A stretch of DNA of 64,000 nt from Ricinus communis (Eukaryota; Streptophyta; Magnoliopsida; Malpighiales; Euphorbiaceae): NCBI RefSeq assembly GCF_019578655.1, contig NC_063257.1, positions 13,578,001-13,642,000 on the forward strand, read 5' to 3'. Below, piece after piece: positions 33,347 through 45,466 of this stretch. Below the pieces are notes generated by a model. That model was not told the DNA's origin and did not search any database. It was given only the letters and a program-made list of their open reading frames with translations. Every line of letters starts with the position of its first letter. Position 1 is the stretch's first letter. The position numbers and the translations under genes are program-made.

Positions 33347-35502
33347 TGTCAACGCCCATTTTCCAGATTTAGATATCAAAAGAGTTATGGAAAATTCAAT
33401 GATAAAAATTTATTATATTTCCTGAATCTCACAAAAGTTTGAAAAGTGAAAGTCAATTGCTGAATTAGTTTTGATTGACTCGGTCAAATTTTGATATTTG
33501 GTCAAACCCTTTTTAATAAGGCCAAAAATCTTTAAAAATTAGTCAAACCTTTTTAATTGGGCCAAAATCTTGCAAATTGTCAAAATCTGAGTCAAATCTT
33601 AGAAATATTTAAAATTTGGGTCAAAATTATAATTTTTGAAGATAATTACATATTTATCTTTAATTAATTAGGGATAATTTTGGATTAATTTTAATCAATT
33701 TATTAGTATTTATCACTTAAAATTGAGTTTTAATTATCTTTAATTGTTTTTCAATATTTATCATCTCAAAATCCTAATATTTCCTTTCTCTATAAATAAA
33801 AGAAGAAAGTCCCTACGTAGTGGGGGAGCAAGAGAAAGAAAATACAAAGTATTTTTTAATCCAAACACTTTAGAAAATTGAAGTCCTGTCTCTAAACTAA
33901 ATTTTCCTCATGAAATTTGTGGATCTACACTACAATGAACACCTGAGAGTTTACAAATATTCATGTCATCTTATATTTTTTGTTATCTTTTATTTATTTA
34001 TTTATTCTTAATTTTACTACTGTTGTCTTATTCTAGTTGATTGTTTCATGTGTATTATTTGTTCATGTTGCTTCTAAGAATTAATGTTTTTTTTTTTTCT
34101 AGCTGTTAAAATGCATTTTGATTACCTATGGATTATTGATTCTTTCCATTATTTTCCTTTATTTTCAATGTTATTGCCTTCTATTTTCTTTTCTATTAAT
34201 TGTTGTTTTTATATTTTTTATAATTTAATAGATTTTTAATTTTGTATCATATTCATTTTATTACAGATTTATATTTTGATATATGCATCTGGTGGAGACT
34301 AACGGGATTGATTGAATCCAAATTATCTGTATAATGAAATAATGCCGATCGATACTATAGGAATGCTGAACCGCAATAGAAAATTGACGCACAATATCAG
34401 AGGCATTTCGACTTTGATTTCAAAATTGGAACAAGGGCGTGGTTGGCCAATTCTTCTTTCTTATGTCCTTTTGTTTCTTTTTTCCTTTGCCTTTGTTTTA
34501 GTTTTGTTTTTTCTTCTTTGTTATTTTAATTTTGTTAGGTGAAGAATTATTAGAATAGGTTAAAATACTTCCTAAATTAGTTAAAATCAACACATTTAGA
34601 TTAAGTTAAATATTTTCTTTTTCTTGAAATTATTAGGTAATTAAAAGGGTTGGTAAATAAAAATAAATAAAAATAAAGTAAATCAAAAATATTTTTAGAA
34701 TAGATTAGACTAAAGGTGTATGTTTTTTATTTTATTTCTTTAATTAATTTATTATTTTTAATTAGGTGGGTGTATGTTTCTTTTATGAGTTAACTTATTC
34801 TTATAATTAGTTGTTTTATTCATTTTAAATTAAAATTAATACATATAGACATAGGACAACAATAATTATTCCAAGAAAATTACTAGGCTAATTAGAAAAA
34901 GATGGTAAAAGTAAAATTGAATAAAATAAATTAGACTTAGATGAATTTTTTCATGTTTAATAACAATTTGATCCATCTTGACTAGGAATTAAAACAAATT
35001 TTTGGCATATGAAAGATGTAGCGTTTATATAATTAAAGGCCGGAAAACTTGGACTTAATAATAAAATCAGACTAAATTGGGTAGGGCTCTTTGCATGTAA
35101 TTAAGTAGTTAATTAGATTAATCAATCAAAGAGGATTGGACCAGACTTAATAAAATGAGCTACAATTAGGTGGACCTCACATGCTTTTGTAGTGCTTGAT
35201 GTGCAGAGTTATTATGTTGTATTGTAGGAAATAGCTCGTTAGACAATAAAATTGAAAATAGAGATATACAAATAAGGAAGTTTGCTTTTGGATCCATCTT
35301 TGTATGTGGCGAAACTTCTTTATGGAATCTAGAATATCACTCAATTAGTAAAAGTATCCCAGAGAATTATCTGGGTGGTGACTCCCCCATTCACCACGCT
35401 AGTCTCTGTGACTAGTTAGCGTATTCCCAATTAGATTGAAAAGTCTTGTAATATTGTAGTCGCTAGAGTCACTTGGTTGCAGGCCCGAAACTACCACCCA
35501 CA
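33347..35502 (+). repeat. Tat/Ogre-type LTR 2 (5' LTR)
   Basis: Starts tgtcaacgcccattttcc and ends cccgaaactaccacccaca, followed after one base by the primer site. A TATA box, tataaata, is at 33791. The terminal ~280 bp is shared with the other Tat LTRs here (ggatccatctttgtatgtgg, the gttagcgtattccc block). The upstream half differs from LTRs 1, 3, 4 and 5 and lacks their agccgatcggct palindromes, so this is a separate subfamily. Confidence 0.85.
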
Positions 35503-35503
35503 G

Positions 35504-35520
35504 TGGCGACTCCAGTAGGA
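35504..35520 (+). promoter_or_regulatory. Tat/Ogre primer-binding site (Arg tRNA type)
   Basis: tggcgactccagtagga matches the tggcgactccactgggg primer site, complementary to an arginine tRNA 3' end, typical of Tat/Ogre Gypsy elements, with a few substitutions. It follows LTR 2 after one base. Confidence 0.8.
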
Positions 35521-36240
35521 ATAAGAGAAGTTGATTCCAGTGTATCTTTATTTTTAATTTTATTATTTAATGGTTTATTTTTTTTATCACTACACCATTT
35601 TCACAAATTGTGTGCTTTGGTCCCTATAAGCCCCGACGATGTAAGTTAGTAGTTTTTTGGTCCCACAACCTTCGAATTACAACACTGGCCAACTATCACT
35701 CATAAGTAATGAGCAAGTTTCCTTTGTTTCATCGACCCTTGAGTGGGGAGACGAGCAAAGGAAGGATGCTTTTTGCTTATGGGAGCCTTTTATCCTTACC
35801 TAAGACTCAACCTATGGTAATGACAGTATAAATCTTCCTTAAGTACCAAATTGCTTGCTATCTGAGATATTTTCCTTTATAAGAGTGTAACTCACATCAT
35901 AGGAGGCCTTGGCCTAAAACATATGATGTCAGGCCTTAAGCCCAAAATTATGTGGGCTTTATTTTTATATTATAAAATATCCCTTTATCTGATTTAAATT
36001 GCTTTGAGAGTTATTGGCATATGTGCGTTGGTACTTATTATTCCTTGTTGATAGTAAGTCCATGCCCAAAATTCTAAGACAGAAAGACTTATCTTGAATC
36101 GTACATGGGAGTAATAAGGTTGGAAGGATAGTTGTATTATACTTTGTGTTTGCTAACTTGTGCATTTCATGTGCATCATGCATACCATGCATCTCCTCCA
36201 TCACTCTAACTCCTTATTTTAAAGCCATTTTAGATTATCA
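35521..36240 (+). other. Tat element leader (untranslated)
   Basis: Sequence between primer site and gag. It corresponds to the minus-strand segment 54860-55310, sharing gtgcatcatgcataccatgcat-like text and the ttcttg..tcgta.atgg region, which identifies both as the same leader. No coding. Confidence 0.7.
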
Positions 36241-37320
36241 TCCTTAGTTTTGGATAAGACAAGAATGGATATCAAGATAGTCTATCTCACTAGCAATCAA
36301 GACAAGAGCCCAAGAAATGACATTTCAAAACTTGAAACAAAGATAGCCCACAAGCAAAAAACTGATGCTATCAATACTACAATCATGGTTGACCTAAAGA
36401 TTATGATTCGAGAGGAACTCCAATAAGCTTTGATTGAGATTTTTGAGAAACAGACTATCTAGAAGACTGCTACCGCCCCTACAACTATTGCAATAACAAC
36501 TTGTGATAAAGAAGCACATGGTGAGCACCTCTAGAATCTAGATGACTACATGCTATAACAAATTAAGGAAGAGTCTAATCTTACAGTAAAGGTTGTTAAT
36601 AGAAGTCGAGATTATGGACAATCTAACTAAAAGGCTCAATAAGATGCAAGAAATACTGAAAGATCAAGGTTTAGATTCAATCTTTGATTTCAATAAATTG
36701 ATGTTGATTAGAGAAGACGAGTTACCTCCCATATTTCACATGCTTGAAATGCAAAATTTCATGGGGTTGGAGATCCAAAGGTGTACTTGTACCAATATGC
36801 TACTATCATGAATACTACTCATTTGGCTAAGACTCAAATCATCAAGCTGTTTGTACTCTCATTAGAAAAGCTAGCTGTGAAATGGTACCATGGGGTTGGA
36901 AAGACCTATCACGTCTGATCATAAAAAGATTTATGATGCTTTTATGCAATAATATAACTATAATGCTCATCTATAAGGGATTCAAAATTGACGAAGCAAA
37001 AGCCCAATGAGTCTTTTTCTGACTTCTTGACTAGATGTGGAAATAAAGTAGGGTTAATAAAGAACAAGCCTTCTAAAAAGGATCTAGTTCGAATGGTAAT
37101 TCGAAATATTCTCCCATATTGGATGGAAAAGCTATAAATGATTAACCCCAAGACCTTTACAGCCTCGTATGATGATGGTTTACAAATACAGGAAATTGAG
37201 GATGCTAAAGCCAGATGGAACATAGAAAACTATCAAGGTAGAGAGATTAAAGATCAACATCTGAAGATGATGAAGCATCACATGATTCAACTATTGATAT
37301 GTTTTAAAATAATAACATGA
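36241..37320 (+). pseudogene. Tat/Ogre gag relic, plus strand
   Basis: Frames give LETKIAHKQKTDAINTTIMV, then NLTKRLNKMQEILKDQGLDS, GVGDPKVYLYQYATIMNTTH, LAKTQIIKLFVLSLEKLAVK, WYHGV, KPNESFSDFLTRCGNKVGLI and a PSKKDLVRMVIRNILPYWME block. These match the minus-strand gag copy at 54119-54640 (TGDPKVHLKHYVTIMRTTQL, KLFVLSLEGPA). This is the Gypsy retrotrans_gag capsid region. Several stops and shifts. It ends near 37320, just before solo LTR 3. Confidence 0.85.
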
Positions 37321-37363
37321 TTTTGTTTCTAGGATCGATGATATATTCTTTGGTTTTACTTGT

Positions 37364-39707
37364 TGTGGGCGGTGGTTTTGGGCGTGCACCTAGGTGTCTC
37401 TAGTGACTACAGCACTGCAAAGCTTTTCAACCTAATCGGGAACATACTAACTAGTCATAAAGACTATCACGAAGATGGGAGTCACCAACCGGGTAATTCA
37501 CCGGGACACTTTTACTAATGAGTGACGTTTCTCGATTCCATAAGGAAGCTTATGCCATAAATCTAAAGATGGATCCGGAAGCCAATTTCCTTATTTGTGT
37601 ATCTTTGTCTTTAATTTTATTATTTAACGGGCTATTCCCTATAGATGCAACATTATATTCCTATACATCAAGCACTACAACATTTGAGGTCCTAGGTCTA
37701 ATTTATTAAGCTCAACTCAATTTTAATTAAACTATTTTACTAATTAATTACATACAAGACCTTCCTAATCTAGCCCAATTTATAAGTTATGCTTTAGTTC
37801 GAAATCTTTAAGCCTATATGGACTACTTATTATGCAAAGGCGCACTTATGTGATCTTAAACCTAATTATGCTCCAATTATAATAACTAAAATATGGCAAT
37901 GACCACTAGGTCTACATTAATTTTAGATTTAGTCCAATTATCCTCTGATTAACCTAATGAGCTACAATTTTCATATTGAGTCCAATTTTAATCTAAAGTC
38001 TATATGTCCAGTTTTAATTAGGTAATCATATAGCAGATATTTGGCATCCATCAAACATAGAAAAAAACAGAGCACAAGAAATTAAATCTAGCTATTACAA
38101 CCCTCCTACAACTAGAAAAACATCTAAAACTAAGTTACAATACTCAAAACTGGTCCAAATACACAGAAAATTCAAATTTAAGCATAAAAGGATGATGGAC
38201 CGAACAACTCAATGTAAAGCCGAATCAGCTATGCACAGAGCCGGACAGCTCTAGGGCTATATTTGGCTGATTCTGTGACTTTTCTTAAAACTTTCACGCT
38301 CTGGAACTAATGTTACATGCATAGAAGGTTAAAAAACAATTAGAAACACAAAATAATGAAATAAAATTATGCAAAACAAATTAAACAAACTAGAACATAT
38401 GGAAAATAATAACATAAAAATAAAGAAAATAAAACTGATAGAAGGCCAAAGCATCTTACATGGCAAATTTTAAATTTGAAACATACCGCCCTAGGATTCT
38501 CATATAACTACATAATCATTCATAAAAGTGAAAAAATCATATAATCATAATCTTTCTAATCATTAGATTCCAAATCTAGCATATGGTATATTATCAAATT
38601 GAATTCCCAACATAGATCATATTATCATATATTCAAAATCTTATAAAATCAAAACATGTTAATTCAAGAAAAAACCTAATCTAATCATGTAAATCATATG
38701 GATCATACAAAATAACTAAAGAAAACAATCCTAAACATGTTTCTAAAACATTAAATAAAAGGATTCAGTTTGTAAAGATGGGGATGCTGATGATGTTGGA
38801 TTTGGGGAACCCTTAGGTTGTCACCGTTGAATGCTAAACTTTGAGTCTCTAGAGATGATGAGGTGGTGGAATCGAATATTGGTTGAGAATTCAGTACTGC
38901 TTGTTTGAGAAATCTTCTGTCATTCAAAAATAAAGTTTCAAAATCTCTAGTTCTTACTTAGTGACTTTCCCTTTTTGTTACTTAAACTCCTTCTGCTATT
39001 CTTAAACGTATATGAATTCTCCAAGGTTCATAGTCTCTACTTAATGACTGAAGCTCTAATAATTGATGTGTTTAGTTCAATGAGTGTTGCTCTAGTAATT
39101 AATGAGGTAGCCAACCATAGACCTAGGCCATATTATTCTATTTATAGCAGTAGGGTTAGGAACCCTAGTGGAAAAGATAACTATACAATTATTTTAATTA
39201 AAAAATCAATTGATTATCTTTTCTTTTATCAGATTAACATTCAATAAAATAAAATATTTTAAATTCAAATAATTATCACTAAATATATTTAAAAATTCTA
39301 ATAATTATCACAAACCCTTCTAGAAACCTCCTTTTTACCATTTTTGGCATTTCAGGAAAAAAAATGCATAAAACAGTGTCGAACTTTAAAAATAGCCAAT
39401 CAACATTGCGTAGAGCCGATTCGGCTGTATGCATAGCTGATTGGCTCTACGAAGCAAAAAGTTCTAAGATTTTTAATAATTTAGTCTCTAAACTTGTAAA
39501 AACTATCATTTCACCCCTCAAACTTAATTCTTTCTGTCAATTGGGTCCAAATTGATTCTAGAAAAGTAATTTGAAGTCCAATTAATCTCAACCCTTACTT
39601 GGATTCACCTGTCCTTAATCTTCCAAGACTTAAGAAAGGCTATAACTTTTATCATCGAGTTTTTTGTAATTCTCTCGATATTTGGATCCGGAAAATGGGT
39701 GCTGACA
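37364..39707 (-). mobile_element. Tat/Ogre-type solo LTR 3
   Basis: 2344 bp in minus orientation, from tgtcagcacccattttccgg (39707) to ccaccgcccaca (37364). Flanks cttgt (37359-37363) and cttat (39708-39712) agree at four of five bases, suggesting a decayed target duplication and a solo LTR inserted into the neighbouring Tat gag relic. Carries agccgattcggct palindromes near 38215-38265 and 39400-39455. Confidence 0.82.
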
Positions 39708-40768
39708 CTTATATATTGTTTATCTTAATGAAACTGTGCATTATGCCAGCATATTTGACATTAATTCTATTCAAATTGGTTCATTTAATCTAGGCAAAAA
39801 TGATAATCCTAGGTACATTTCTGTCACACATAGTGTAACTCTTGAAGAGAGAAAAAAATTGAGAGAATGAGAAAAAAAGGAATAATATTTGATATAAAAT
39901 GATTGAATTCAAGGTAGAAAAACTATTCACAAGACTAGGAGCAAGGTAAGAAGGCTGAGTTCATCCCTCATCACATTATAACCTTAAGAACAACAATGAC
40001 CTCCAAAGATAGAAATGATTAAAGATTGGCGCTTTAAACCTGAAATATGCAAGACCGATTACATCTGAGTCCAAAAGGAATTATAGATCAAGCTGGAAAC
40101 TTCGATTTCAAAGAAAGAAAAGATCAAGCCTAAGATGCTGAAAGGAGTTCAAATCTCGGGGGCAATGATTTCACAAGTCAATATGTACCGTTTTAGATAC
40201 TATCATTGAGAAAAAAAGAAGAAAAAGAAAGATAAGTCTGGCTGATTATATAAATAAGTCATGTACAGGCTAATCAGGTTAAGGAAATAAAAGCTGAAAG
40301 AAAAATATTCGACTAGAAAATATGAATGGACTAGTTGATAACAAGAGTAGTATTATGTGAAATAGAAAATATATCTATTTGTGCACTTATTAAATGAACA
40401 AAAAAATTGATTAGAATTATTGTCAAATTTGCACATCAATTTTCATTGCTTGCACGCTACCAGAAAGAAAAATAAAATGAGAAGCAGAATCTATGAGATC
40501 TAAATAGAAGCAGGATAATTTTTTGTTTCAAATTTTTTTCTTGTGTTTCTCACAGGAAAACTTAAGAAGTTATGACACTTAAGTCTCCATCAATCTTGAT
40601 ATCATGATCAATTAAACACTAGAGGTAGAGTCTTTCAATCTTGTCTCGAAGGAAGTCCTGAAAATTAGTAGAATGATCTGTAAGCTTGACAAAAGGGATT
40701 GTGAGTGCTTCAGTTCACACTTCTCAAGCAATCGAATCTTCAAAAAACAAAAATAAAAAGAAAAGCTT
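39708..40768. other. Non-coding sequence, probably Tat element interior
   Basis: Purine-rich, without recognisable domains. Its position, between a Tat solo LTR and a tandem repeat, suggests the untranslated part of a Tat/Ogre element, but I see no direct proof. Confidence 0.4.
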
Positions 40769-40948
40769 GCTAAGTCAAAAACCTGAAAGAGCGGCTTAGG
40801 CAAAAGTTACGGCATAAAAGTAAAAAAAGAAAATGCTAAGTTGAAAATCCAAAAGGACGGCTTAGGCAAAGATAGAGTCTGATAAATTGAAAATCCGAAA
40901 GGGCAGCTTAGACAAAAGTTAAAGCATAAAATTAAGAAAAGAAAATAG
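40769..40948. repeat. Tandem repeat of about 60 bp, three copies
   Basis: Unit: gctaagttgaaaatccaaaa, then ggacggcttaggcaaaagtt and aaggcataaaagtaaaaaag. Three diverged copies are readable. Such repeats are common in untranslated parts of large Tat/Ogre elements. The last 47 bp (40902-40948) recur exactly at 46973-47019 on the far side of the Athila-like element. Confidence 0.8.
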
Positions 40949-40976
40949 CAAATTTCACTCTAGTTTTCAAACAATT

Positions 40977-40993
40977 CCCCGGCAACGGCGCCA
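40977..40993 (-). promoter_or_regulatory. Duplicated primer-binding site outside the left LTR
   Basis: Reverse complement of ccccggcaacggcgcca, identical to the site at 45444-45460. About 51 bp of leader (40949-40999) accompany it. Confidence 0.9.
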
Positions 40994-40999
40994 AAAACT

Positions 41000-42427
41000 T
41001 GATGGGTGCTACTCGTGTTAGCTACAATCTAAGGCAGTGTACCTATCGATGCAGTCTAGCACTAATGGCGAGTATCAAGGTCGTATTCCTCGGGAAAGCG
41101 AAAGCCCAGAGTTACTCCTTTGTTCTTTGTTATATTAACCTAAAATGGATGATGAATTAATTCTAAACTAACTATTAACTACAAGCTAAGTCCTAAGGGA
41201 GATGCAGGAGTAATTGATAAGTGAAATAATCAAGACAAGAAGACAAACCCAAAGGGAATTTAAACTAGTTGGCAATTAAACAAAAGATGAAGGATCGGTG
41301 AGTCTAATTATGCTACCCGTGGACGAATTCTTAACCGAATTCGGTTTCTCTCTCGAGATAACCGAATTCCTAAACCTAATAACCTAAAGTTGGAATCTCT
41401 TCCTAACGATTGATTCTTAAATTAGCATTAAACTTTAATCTGCCTCTATTAAGCTTTGTTAATTCTTAATCCGACTAGTTAATTATCCTTATCTCTAAGT
41501 GATTATTAACCAGTTCTTGTTATTCAAAATTCCAATTGCCAAACGGATTTCTCAATCTCATAAAGCAATCTAAACATCACAATTCACAACGTCTCATGAA
41601 TAATGCATAATCTTATTAATACTGAAAACAAGAAGAATACAAAACCAACTCAAACAATCCAACAATAGAATATCAAGCCAACATAGTAAAGAAATCCCGA
41701 TGGATTAAATCAGTCTAGCTAAACATGTTCATGTTTAAAACAATCTAGGAAATCAATTACAATGAAAGAATAATGAAAATAAAACATGTACACCCTTTTC
41801 TCTCGAATTGGATGAACAGCTCCAAATATGGATCTACACTTTGATTAATCTCCCAAACTGCCTCTTGAATTGCTCCACTACTGTTTTGCACTCGGAATCT
41901 TACGATTCTGTGATTCTTACTCACTGCAACTCTCTCTCGCACTCAGTATTATGCAGAAACCGAACCAGCCACTAGGGCTCAATGTCACTTCTTTCCCTTT
42001 CCCCTCTTCTAAGAAAAATTCATTTTTCTTATATATTTAACTCAGGGAATGGATCTCACCAAGTAGGGTTTCACCACGGTCGTGTTTCTCCCCGTGTTAT
42101 CCACCACGGGCCGTGCTGAAGGCCATGGTGGCTACGAAAACCGTGCCCAAAGTGCCAATTTCAAGAATCAAAGCCAATGGTTGAGCACGGCCAGAGTCCA
42201 GGCCGTGCTCAATGTATGCATTGCGGGCTCTTGTCCGATCTTGATGAATTCTCATCTGTTTCCACACATATTGATCTATAATTGCTTAAACACCGATGAT
42301 GGTCCTATAAATGTTCCTGAAATGCAAAAGAACATAAAACACGGGTGATATGGGAATAAAAGCACAATAATTGCTAAGAACATACGCAATAATATGCAAG
42401 CAAATATGTGTAAAACTATGCTTATCA
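41000..42427 (-). repeat. Athila-like LTR, left copy (3' LTR)
   Basis: Ends tgatgggtgctactcg and ctatgcttatca on the plus strand. Contains a reduced cacgggccgtg palindrome cluster (42071-42215): it lacks about 60 bp and about 37 bp that are present in the right copy. Confidence 0.93.
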
Positions 42428-44302
42428 AATTACCCCACACTTAAGCTATTGCTTGTCCTCAAGCAATTAACAACTCACCACATAAAACTACAGTTAGCAA
42501 TTCCTTTCAGTTTATGCCCCTAGTCCACAGCAGAGAGTATTCAACACATCTCAAAGGATACTCAATCATAAATCAAATTACAAATCATTAACAAAGAATG
42601 GAAATAATATTAATGCATGAGTAACTTAAATGACAACTCAACACAAACATCATGAACCAATGCCTCACAGGGATCACTCAAGTTGCTCAAAGTGTATATT
42701 AGGTGAATAACAAATCCCTCGAAGCAAATGCACAAGACCCGCTCACCATAAGCTTGCTCATAAATCATATCTTCAAGCATCGTGAATAAGTAAATACCAG
42801 AATCAAAGGGTCTTTACCAAGGTTGTAATGGGGCTAGGGCAAAGGTACGGAGATTTGGATAGAAGTATGAAAATGTTGGAATTCGTGCGATAAACAATAG
42901 TATATGCTCAAAGGATTAAATGCCTAAGATCACAAAAAGAATCATTCACTAAAATCCCTACTTCATAGAATAACGCTCGCAAATGCTCTAAATCCAATAA
43001 AAAGATAAATAATTAAAGAGATTTGTTTATTATATATATTCTTTTCTTCTTCTTCTTCCTTTTTTTTTTCAAAAGAAATGAACTAGCAGCTGATTAGCGA
43101 CCGCTGCATACAACTCGAATAAACATAAAGAATATCAAATACAAATTGGATCAAAGGGAGCATTTAAAATATCAAAAAGATTTAGTGAATTTACCAACAT
43201 AGCAACTAGCATTTTAATCCCACATAAAGTTGAACATATCACATAAAGAAATTCCAGCATAAGGGTAAAGGAAAGATAAATGTAAAGAATGGTATATTTG
43301 AAGTGTATAGGTGTAGATTATGAAGAAAAGGTTAAGGCTCAAAAACTGGCTAACTAATGGAAACATAAGGTGATAGGCTTTTGGTCAAATGTGGTGAATC
43401 CTAAATCGCCCAAATCATCTCATGGTATTCACAATATTCATGTAACTTCAACACGCATTACAAAGCAAGTTCTAGAAGCAAAGTTAAGTACAATGCACAC
43501 TCAAACAAGAAATATAAAGAGCATAAGTATAATGAATGCTCAACTGGCTCAAAATCTCACTTTCAGGTGTGGTATTAGGTGCAGTTGGTTCGCAACATCA
43601 TTCATTGAATCATTACTTAAGAAACACATGCATATGATATTATCAACATTCTAAGTTACAATTCGACAATTCGAAAAAATAATTAAATAACACCGGTTTA
43701 ACCCGGCAGGGTTGATGTGTAAAACACCATAAATTGTTTTCTAAGGACAATGAACAACAAAGAAAAGTAACTACAATTCTATAAATCAAGTCATCAATCA
43801 GCTCAAAAATAGCATACTCAAGTGCATAAAAACACAGTGTCCTAACATCCCCTAAAAATATACAACACCTAGCCATAGCAATTTCAGATATATTAAAAAT
43901 CCATATGAGAGATTAAGGTTTATCCATAAGCACCCCACACTTGAAGAACACACTGTCCTCAGTGTAAAATGTTATGGATACCCCGCATGGAATGCTCAAC
44001 TCAGAGAATAAAGGCAATACAATCCAAGTGCATGACATGTATGAAAAATAAAGTAAATAAATGCAGAAAAATAAAAAGATCTAGGGGACTGCCCCGATCA
44101 TCCATCGAGGCTGATGTTGTGGAAATTCAGTGCCTCCTCGGTAGAATCTGAAAATAATAAAATAAAGAAATAAAATTAAAATTGAAAATATGAAAACTAA
44201 AACTAATAAAATGTTTCAAAACAAAAGGTTAAAATATTAAAGATTAAAGATAAAGTTTGGGGTGCCTCCCAAAAGCGCTTCTTTTTCATGTGATGAGTCT
44301 TC
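42428..44302. other. Athila-like interior, non-coding part
   Basis: Begins aaattaccccacacttaagc with a ttgcttgtcctcaag word typical of the region next to Athila LTRs, includes a pyrimidine tract (43036-43070) and a second ccccacacttgaag. No pol domain. Small frames in it are not convincing. Confidence 0.65.
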
Positions 44303-44848
44303 TTAGCTGGACTCATGGTGAAAGGCAAATGGTTGGGTAATCTCTTCAGGAGTGTCGATGGTTTTCTTCAGTCCTTGGCTTGGTTCACTTGCTAGGAGAA
44401 ACTCGAGCTCCTCCAAGACTTCTTCATTGGACAACTCGTGCTCATCTTCCATCATCGAAGGGACTTGTGGAAAATCTACCAACAATTCCTCTAACTGCAA
44501 CTCAGCATCATCAACTGTACATTCCAGTTGGTAGTCTTTCAGAGGGATCATGTTTGCCTCTTCCTTTTCTGGTTCTATCTCCATGTTCAAAGAGTCGTCC
44601 TGCATATAAGCATCATCGTCAAACATAATAGATAAACCAGAAAAATTCTCACCTGAACGCAAAGTGATGGCGCTTAAATGTTCCTCGGATTCAGTAGCGT
44701 TTGATGGAGTTCTCAATTGCTCTTCCGCTAGTAACTTGAAGATTAAGCCTACTTGATGCTCTATGTTGTTAATCGAGGCTTGTTGATCTTCAAGTATCCT
44801 CTCTGTTTGTTGGAATCTTTCCTCAAGACTTGTTATGAACCTCATCAT
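44303..44848 (-). pseudogene. Athila-like gag C-terminal fragment
   Basis: 181-codon frame. An N-terminal coiled-coil-like part, SLEERFQQTERILEDQQASI, then NNIEHQVGLIFKLLAEEQ, leads to HLSAITLRSGENF, the conserved element of Athila gag, and then an acidic Glu-rich tail that normally precedes protease. Protease, RT and integrase do not follow; the tail runs to a stop at 44303. The frame is open and could still make a protein, but no capsid core precedes it. Confidence 0.8.
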
Positions 44849-45290
44849 CGGCTCTCCGACACTAACTCTTCATCTTGAGTTGAAGGTGCAGATTAGGGTC
44901 ATTTTTGATGTAGTTGCTGAATTCCTAGTGGTTCTTGGCCATCTAAGCTCCATCCAAAAGGTGAATGAGTGCTCCACTCTTGATTGTAGGTGCTTCCATA
45001 CGAGTCATTTGGCCAACTTCCGTATAATTCACATTCACGTTATAAGAACAATGAGCAACATCACTATACAATGGACAATCATTACACACATGTAAACCAC
45101 AACAAAATTCACAAAAGACTTGAGATGAAAGGATAGGAGAAGAGAGTTGATCGGTAGCCCTGCAAAACGATTCCACCCGAGCATTTAAAGATGCACAGGC
45201 ATCCCAATTTTTAGCACTCTCTTGGTTCCTATTCTCTTTTTCCAATGCATCATACAAAGATTTTGAGTTTAGCATTGAACCTCCTTATCA
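44849..45290 (-). pseudogene. Athila-like gag zinc-finger segment
   Basis: Frame 44943-45275 contains CEFCCGLHVCNDCP, matching the Cys-rich box CELCGG.H....CP upstream of the AITLRSG block in Athila gag. It starts MLNSKSLYDALEKENR. The capsid part is replaced by short unrelated sequence, so gag is internally deleted. Confidence 0.7.
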
Positions 45291-45443
45291 TTCACTATCT
45301 GAATCATAAACTTAAGCTAAATAAATATGTACAAATAAAATAAAATAAATAAACAAATAAAAATAAAAATTATAAAATAATAAGAAAGAAAAAAAATGGC
45401 TAAATTAACAAATAGCAAATTTCACTCTAGTTTTCAAACAATT

Positions 45444-45460
45444 CCCCGGCAACGGCGCCA
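45444..45460 (-). promoter_or_regulatory. Athila-like primer-binding site (Asp tRNA)
   Basis: tggcgccgttgccgggg on the minus strand, complementary to the 3' end of plant aspartate tRNA including CCA. Six bases separate it from the LTR end. Confidence 0.93.
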
Positions 45461-45466
45461 AAAACT

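Noticed and set aside
40769..40948. CRISPR-like or structured repeat array
   Set aside because: Units are diverged, contiguous and without unique spacers. This is an ordinary tandem repeat in retroelement sequence of a eukaryote.
41757..41942. 61-codon frame repeated at 46214-46399
   Set aside because: It lies in the two Athila-like LTR copies and is open by chance in both. No evidence of translation.
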